Source of the DNA: CAIWHR01 sp963741355
GTDB taxonomy: Bacteria > Pseudomonadota > Gammaproteobacteria > Burkholderiales > Casimicrobiaceae
Length of the DNA: 64,000 nucleotides
Assembly: GCA_963741355.1 (NCBI GenBank)
Contig: CAVUIG010000004.1
Location: 124,001-188,000 of the forward strand
Reading direction: 5' to 3'
How positions within the stretch are numbered: the first letter of the stretch is position 1; the number at the start of each line of letters is the position of its first letter. Below the pieces are notes generated by a model. The model saw nothing but the letters and a program-made list of their open reading frames with translations. It did not search any database and was not told where the DNA came from. The translations under genes and the position numbers were made by a program. This document shows, piece after piece, positions 57,984 to 64,000 of the stretch.

Positions 57984-60900
57984 ATGGCAGAGTCCAGGAA
58001 ACCGAAAAAATCGCCCACGCGGCGCACCGCGAAGCCGCGCGCCGGCGAGCCGGCTTCGCTCGTCGAGCGCATTCACGACCTCGCGTGGGCCGGCCGGCAG
58101 CGCAAGCGATCGAGCTCGCGACGAATGCGCTGTCCGCTGCAAGGCTCGGCGCCGCGCAGCGAATCGACCTGCTCGACCTTCGCGCGGAAAGCTTCATCGC
58201 GCAAGGCGACCTCGCGCGCGCCGCGCGCGGACGCGGACGCGATGCTCGAGCTTGCGCGCCGACGCGAAGTCGCCCGCGTTCAAGGCGCAGGCCGCAATCG
58301 CATGGCGCTCGTGCAGATGCGGCAGGGGCGAATTCAAGGCAGCGCAGGCGAGCGCTTCCGCGGCACTCAAGCTTGCGCGCCAGTGCAGGCAGGTCCCGCT
58401 GGAAGCGATGAGCCTGTTCCGCCTTGCGCGAAGCGCAGTTTCGCGGCAAATCCATCACCGAGGATGCGGCACGCAACGCCACGCACGCCGCTCAGCTCTT
58501 CGAGACGATCGGCGATCCGGTCGGGCAGGGTCGTGCGCAGTGGGCGGCCGCCACGGCGCTGCAGCGACTTGGGGCGCGTCACCGAAACGCGGCAGGCGGC
58601 GGAGGCGGCGGTGGCGCTCGGCCGCCGCTGCGGCGACCTGTACGGCATCGGCAATGCGTACAACATCCTCAGCTACAACCTATCCGGATATCGCCGCCAA
58701 CCTGAAGGTGTTGAGCCAGTCGCTCGCCTCCTTCGAGGCCGCGGGATACGTCGAGCGCCAGGGCGGTGGTCACCCACAACCTGGCGGTCCAGTACGCCGC
58801 GCTCGGCCTGTATCGCCGCGCAAGGCGGCTCGGCGCCAAGGCAGCAAGACTCTTCCGGCAGGTCGGCGCCAACGCGGGCGAGGACAGAGTTCGTCCAGGC
58901 CTTCATCGAGCTGGAGATGGGGCATCTCGCGGCGGCGCGGCGCCTTTGCCTCGGATTCGTGAATCCACCGTCGGCGACCCGAGCAGGACGCGGCATTCGT
59001 TCGTATGTTGACGGCTGGCTCGATTGCAAGGAAGGGAATCTTCGGAAGGCGCTGCTCAAGATCAGGCGCGGCGTAAGATGCTGCGCGCGCAGAAGGACTG
59101 GCGTATTCGAGCTCGTGCTCCTCGCCTATCTCGCCGAGGTCGAACTCGCCGCGGGCAACCGCGCGCCGCGCTGAAGGCGACGCGCCGAGCCACGCGCCTG
59201 CATCGCGCGCATGGGCTTCGCAAAGCAGACCGCTTCGACGTCGCCCGCGAACATCTGGTGGCGGCACTGCGCAGGCGCTCTGCGGCCAACAGGGAACAGC
59301 CGGCGCGCGCGAAGCGCTCGAACGGCCTACCGGTTCATGATCGAAGGCATCGCGCAACTGAGCGACGAAGGCCTGCGCCGAAACTATCTCGAACAAGATC
59401 CACGTCCATCGCGAAATCATCGCGTGCATGGCTCGAAGGACGCGCGCCGGCGCAGGCTGTCCGCAGCACGAGCGCTACGGCGCACCTCGCGGGCGAAGCC
59501 GAATCTGCGCGAGCCGTTCGAGCGGCTGGTCGACACGGGGCTGCGCCTGAACGAGCTGCGCAGCGCCGAAGAGCTGCACGAATTCCTGATCGACGAGGCC
59601 ACCGAGCTCTCCGGCGCCGAGCGCGTGCTGCTCGTGCTGGAGGCGCCGGACGGGCTGCAGCTCGCGGGTTCGCTCGTGCCGCGCGGCGAGGACGCCGCGG
59701 CGCTCCTGCGCGACATCGACGCCTGCGCTTCGCGAGGTGCGGCGGACGCGCGCCGGCGAGTCTTGCGCACGTTCCCGACGGCGCCGATCGCGCTGAAACA
59801 GCGCTCGCGCATCATCGCGCCGCTGATCGCGCAGCGCGAGCTCCTGGGCTACCTCTACGCGACATCGACGGCGCGTTCGGGCGCTTCCACGACGCCGACC
59901 GCGATCTGCTCGGCATGCTCGCGAGCCAGGCCGCGGTCGCGCTCGACAACGCGCAGTGGTCGCAGGGCCTCGAGCAGAAGGTCGCGCAGCGCACCGAGGA
60001 ACTGAGCGCGTCCAAGGCGGTGATCGAGCAGCGCGCGAACGAGCTCGCGATCATCAACAGCATCCAGGAGGGCATGGCGGCCGAGCTCGACTTCCAGGCG
60101 ATCGTCGACCTGGTCGGCGACAAGCTGCGCGAGGTGTTCAAACCGGCGACATCGGCATCCGCTGGCACGACGCGAAGGCCGGCCTCGTCCACTACCTGTA
60201 CGACTACGAGCACGGCGTGCGCCTGAAGATCTGCCGCCGAAGCCCCCCCGACCCGGAGGGCCTGGTCCGAAGATGATCCAGACGCGCCAGCCGTCGTGCT
60301 CGAACAACCGCGCCGAGACGGACGCGCTCGGGTATCGACGACGATCCCCGGCACCGACACGAGCCTGTCCATCGGTCTTCGTTCCGATCGTCGGCAGCGA
60401 CCGCGTGCTCGGCAGATCGCGTAGAGAACTACGAGCGCGAGAACGCCTTCGGCGAAGCCGAGGTGCGGCTGCTGACCACCGTTGCCGCGAGCATGGGCGT
60501 CGCACTGGAGAACGCGCGGCTCTTCGACGAGACGCAGCGGCTGCTGAAGGAGACCGAGCAGCGCAACGCCGAGCTCGCGGTGATCAACAGCATCCAGCAG
60601 GGCATGGCCGCCGAGCTCGACTTCCAGGCCATCGTCGATCTGGTCGGCGACAAGCTGCGCGAGGTGTTCCACACCGGCGACATCGGCATCCGCTGGCACG
60701 ACGCGAAGACCAATCTCGTCCACTACCTCTACGCATACGAGCACGGCGTGCGGCTCCAGCTCGCCGCCGCGCCGACCGGACGCCCGGCGGATCATGCGCG
60801 ACGATGCTGCGGACGCGCCAGCCCGTCGTCATCAAACAGTCGAGGCGCCGAGCAGATGCGCTCGAGCAGTCCTCACGTTCCGGGCACCGATCAGAGCAGT

Positions 60901-63900
60901 CGCCGATCTGCGTGCCGATCATCGCCGGCGACCGCGTGCTCGGCACGATCATCCTCGAGGACTACGAGCGCGAGAACGCGTACGGCGAGGCCGAAGTGCG
61001 CCTGCTGCAGCACGGTCGCCGCGCAGCATGGGCGTGGCGCTCGAGAACGCGCGCCTGTTCGACGAGACGCAGCGGCTGTTCAAGGAGACCGAGCAGCGCG
61101 CCGCCGAGCTCGCGATCATCAACAGCGTGCAGGAAGGCCTCGCCGCGCAGCTCGACTTCCAGGCGATCATCGACCTCGTCGGCGACAAGATCGCGCGAGA
61201 TCTTCGGCACGAAGGACATGTCGATCGCGCTGCTCGACCGGCAGACCAGCATGCTGGCGATGCCGTACTACCTCGAGCATGGCGAGCGCTTTCCGGTCGA
61301 GCCGTTGCCGCTCGGCGTGGGCCTGACCGGCCACGTCATCGAGACGCGCGCGCCGCTGGTGATCAGCGAGAATTTGCCGGAGCGCGCGGCGAGCTCGGCG
61401 CAGCCCATCGGCGACGCGCCGGTACCGACGTGGGCAATGAGCTATCTCGGCGTGCCCATCCTCAAGGGCGACGAGGCGCTCGGCGTCGATCAGCGCTCTA
61501 CGAGCCACGAGGCGAGAACGCCTACAGCGACTCCGACGTGCGGCTGCTGCAGACGCTCGCCAACGCGATGAGCGTGGCGCTGGAGAACGCGCGCCTGTTC
61601 GACGAGACGCAGCGGCTGCTCAAGGAGACCGAGCAGCGCGCCGCCGAGCTCGCGATCATCAACAGCGTCCAGCAGGCGCTCGCCGCCGAGCTCAACATGC
61701 AGGGGATCTACGACGCCGTCGGCGACAAGATCCGCGAGATCTTCAACCAGGCGGACATCGGCATCCGCATCTACGACCCGCAGACCGGAGCTGGTCCACT
61801 ACCCGTACGTCTACGAGGACGGGCAGCGGATCGCACATCGATTCGCGATCCGCTGCGCGAGAGGCGGCTTCGCTGCCCACGTGCTGCGCACCCGCGAGAC
61901 GCTCGTCATCAACGAGAACATGGCGCAGGAGACCGAGAAATACGGCAGCTACACGATTCCCGGTACGCGGACGAGAAGTCGGCGGTCTATGGTGCCGCTG
62001 GTCGTCGGCGACCAGGCGCGCGGCCTGATCACCCTGACCGACATGGATCGCGAGCACGCCTTCAGCGACTCGGACGTGCGCCTGCTGCAGACGCTCGCCA
62101 ACGCGATGAGCGTCGCGCTGGAGAACGCGCGCCTGTTCGACGAGACGCAGCGCCTGTTCAAGGAGAGCGAGCAGCGCGCGGCCGAGCTCGCGATCATCAA
62201 CAGCGTGCAGGAGGCGCTCGCCGCCGAGCTCAACATGCAGGGGATCTACGACGCCGTCGGCGACAAGATCCGCGAGATCTTCAACCAGGCCGACGTCGGC
62301 ATCCGCATCTACGATCCGCAGTCGGACATGGTTCACTACCCGTACGTCTACGAGAACGGGCGAGCGAATCATCATCGAGTCGGAGCTCTCTCGGCGACAA
62401 GGGAATCGCGGCGCACGTCATGCGCACGCGCGAGACGCTGGTCATCAACGAGAACATGGCGCTGCGCGTCGAGAAATACGGAAGCTACGTCATGCCCGGG
62501 ACGCGAGATGGAGAAGTCGTCCGTCTACGTGCCGCTGGTCGCGGGCGACCAGGCGCGCGGGCTGATCAACCTGATCGACATGCATCGCGAGCACGCGTTC
62601 GGCGCCTCCGACGTGCGCCTGCTGCAGACGCTCGCCAATGCGATGAGCGTGGCGCTGGAGAACGCGCGCCTGTTCGACGAGACGCAGCGCCGCACGCGCG
62701 AGACCGCGGCGCTCGCCGAAGTCGGGCGCGACATCTCGTCGACACTCGATCTCGCCACCGTGATGGACCGCATCGCGCGCCATGCCAAGGATCTGCTCAA
62801 CGCGGACAGCAGCGCGATCTTCCTGCCCGACGCGGATGCGCAGACTTACCGTGCGATCGTCGCGGTCGGAGATATTGCGGAGGCCGTCCAGTCCACGGTC
62901 ATCAAGGTGGGCGAAGGCATCATCGGCAGCCTCGTTGCAGACCGGCCGCGCCGAGTTCATCAACGACACCGGCGCCGACCCGCGCGCGATCCAGATTCCC
63001 GGCACCGACCAGGCCGAGCGCGAGCGCCTGATGGTGGCGCCGCTCATGGCCGGCAAGACCGTCAAAGGCGTGATGGCGGTGTGGCGGACGGGCGGCATGC
63101 CCGTTCGGGGCCACCGAGCTCGATTTTCTGGTGGGACTCTCGCTGCAGGCGACGGTCGCCATCGAGAATGCGCGGCTGTTCGCCGATTCGCAGCGGCGCG
63201 CCACGGAGCTCGCGACCATCAACACGGTGTCGCAGCAGCTCGCGGGCAAGCTCGAGCTCGCGCCGCTGCTCGACCTCGTCGGCGAGCAGGTCCGCACGGT
63301 GTTCAGGGCCGACATCGCCTACGTCGCGCTGTACAACCCGGACACCGGCATGATCGATTTCCCCTACCAGTACGGCGAGGAAATCAAGCCGCTGCGTTTC
63401 GGCGAAGGCCTGACCAGCAGGATCATCCGGTCGGGCGAGGCGCTCATCATCAACCGCGAAACCGATCGGCGCGGGCTCGAGCTCGGCGCCAAGGTCGTCG
63501 GCCAGCAGGCGCTGTCGTACATGGGCGTGCCGATCCCGGTTGGCGGAACGAGCCTCGGCGTGATCAGCGTGCAAAGCACGCAGCGGGAGGGCATGTACGG
63601 CGCCGACGACCAGCGCCTCCTGTCGACGCTCGCGGCCAACGTCGGCGTCGCGCTGCAGAACGCGCGGCTGTTCAACGAAACGCAGGAGGCGCTCGAGCGG
63701 CAGACCGCCACCGCCGAGGTGCTGCAGGTTATCAGCGGCTCGATGGCCGATCCGCAAGCCGGTGTTCGAGAAGATCCTCGACAGCTGCGAGCGGCTGTTC
63801 GGCGACATCCGCATCTCCGCCTCGTCTTGCGCGAGGACGGCGCAGGTGCAGCATCGGTCGCCGCATCGCGGCTCGATCGCGACGAGCGATGACGCGGACC

Positions 63901-64000
63901 TTACCCGATGCCCGCTCGAGCGGCACGATCGGCGACGTGGCGATCCGCGAGCGCGGATCCGTTCGCATCGAGCGTACAGCGCGCTGTCGGCGCGACATGC
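57984..64000 (+). CDS. Very large TPR plus multi-GAF sensor protein, heavily frame-disrupted, 3' end outside window
   Basis: Assembled from fragments in all three frames, starting at ATG 57984 (MAESRKPKKSPTRRTAKPR). The first 400 residues are TPR-like helices (SFIAQGDLARAA, EFKAAQASASAALKLARQ, GRVTETRQAAEAAVALGRRC, TEFVQAFIELEMGHLAAARR). A first GAF follows from about 59510 (AEELHEFLIDEATELSGAER). A coiled-coil linker then precedes at least five tandem GAF modules with the linker ENARLFDETQRL-KETEQR-AELA, then two divergent GAFs and the start of another. The output domain lies beyond the edge. Dozens of one-base indels but almost no in-sense stops or lost conserved residues: sequence error in near-identical repeats is likelier than decay. 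A kinase, cyclase or sigma-regulator output cannot be told from here. Confidence 0.75.
60041..62720 (+). repeat. Five tandem near-identical GAF modules, unit about 535-540 bp
   Basis: The codons for ELA(I/V)INS begin at 60041, 60571, 61106, 61646 and 62184, i.e. spacings of 530, 535, 540 and 538 bases; the ENARLFDETQR linker recurs at 60508, 61043, 61583, 62121 and 62658. Modules 1 and 2 are near-identical over their first 100 bases, as are modules 4 and 5. An intact module of 180 codons would be 540 bases, so the shorter spacings reflect indels. Confidence 0.88.

Noticed and set aside
60014..63900. CRISPR-like array
   Set aside because: The period is about 540 bases and the units encode protein domains; there are no short direct repeats with unique spacers.

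Overview
The window is GC-rich chromosomal DNA from a betaproteobacterium, most likely Burkholderiales or a close relative. The placement rests on gene order known from that group: ilvI-ilvH-ilvC-psd-pssA-leuA; RDD-DUF3106-DUF3619-sigma factor upstream of ilvI; queG divergent from tsaE-amiC; ccoI-ccoS-ccoNOQP-ccoG-fixH next to fnr; and a betaproteobacterial-type proteasome homologue. No phage, transposase, CRISPR array, rRNA or tRNA was seen.

Layout. 1-2 kb: end of an ExbB-ExbD-ExbD-TonB energy-transduction operon. 2-4 kb (minus): membrane protein, ECF sigma factor and a probable anti-sigma-like partner. 4.2-9.8 kb: type II secretion gspD-gspE-gspF and an exported thioredoxin-like protein. 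9.9-13.5 kb: YdeI-like protein, queG, tsaE, amiC. 13.5-15.4 kb (minus): iron permease operon (cupredoxin, FTR1, exported unknown) behind a Fur box. 15.5-18 kb (minus): SGNH-like/MBOAT O-acyl-transfer pair, divergent from exosortase H and its associated membrane protein (18.1-19.2 kb), followed by a structured repeat. 19.6-23.3 kb (minus): ACT-domain protein, acyl-CoA synthetase, large PilZ-like protein. 23.7-31 kb: MerR/B12-type regulator, Hsp15, PaiB, Hsp33, proteasome homologue, gluQ, lytic transglycosylase, proS. 31.2-43.5 kb: micro-aerobic respiration block (uspA, ccoI-S-N-O-Q-P-G, fixH, fnr, TauE/DsbD-like protein) with three FNR-type boxes. 43.5-47.5 kb: auto-adhesin-like protein, ppa, GNAT, RDD, DUF3106, DUF3619, sigma factor. 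48-57.5 kb: branched-chain amino acid and phospholipid genes, leuA behind a leucine-rich leader peptide, malate synthase. 58-64 kb: one very large TPR plus multi-GAF sensor that runs off the right edge.

Reading-frame integrity is the main oddity. About twenty otherwise well-conserved genes outside the last 6 kb carry one apparent extra base each, and the last 6 kb carries dozens of indels. Over half of the sites I could place are the same event: a CTG or CAG codon read as CTTG or CAAG. Sequencing or consensus error is the likeliest cause, but the context bias is real in this sequence and is reported as a finding. For such genes the coordinates given span the whole reconstructed gene.

Other points of interest are a 168-bp foldback element that overlaps the ilvH stop codon, a covarying double-hairpin repeat after the exosortase genes, a leucine attenuator, class II FNR promoter geometry at ccoN and uspA, and near-identical tandem GAF modules.
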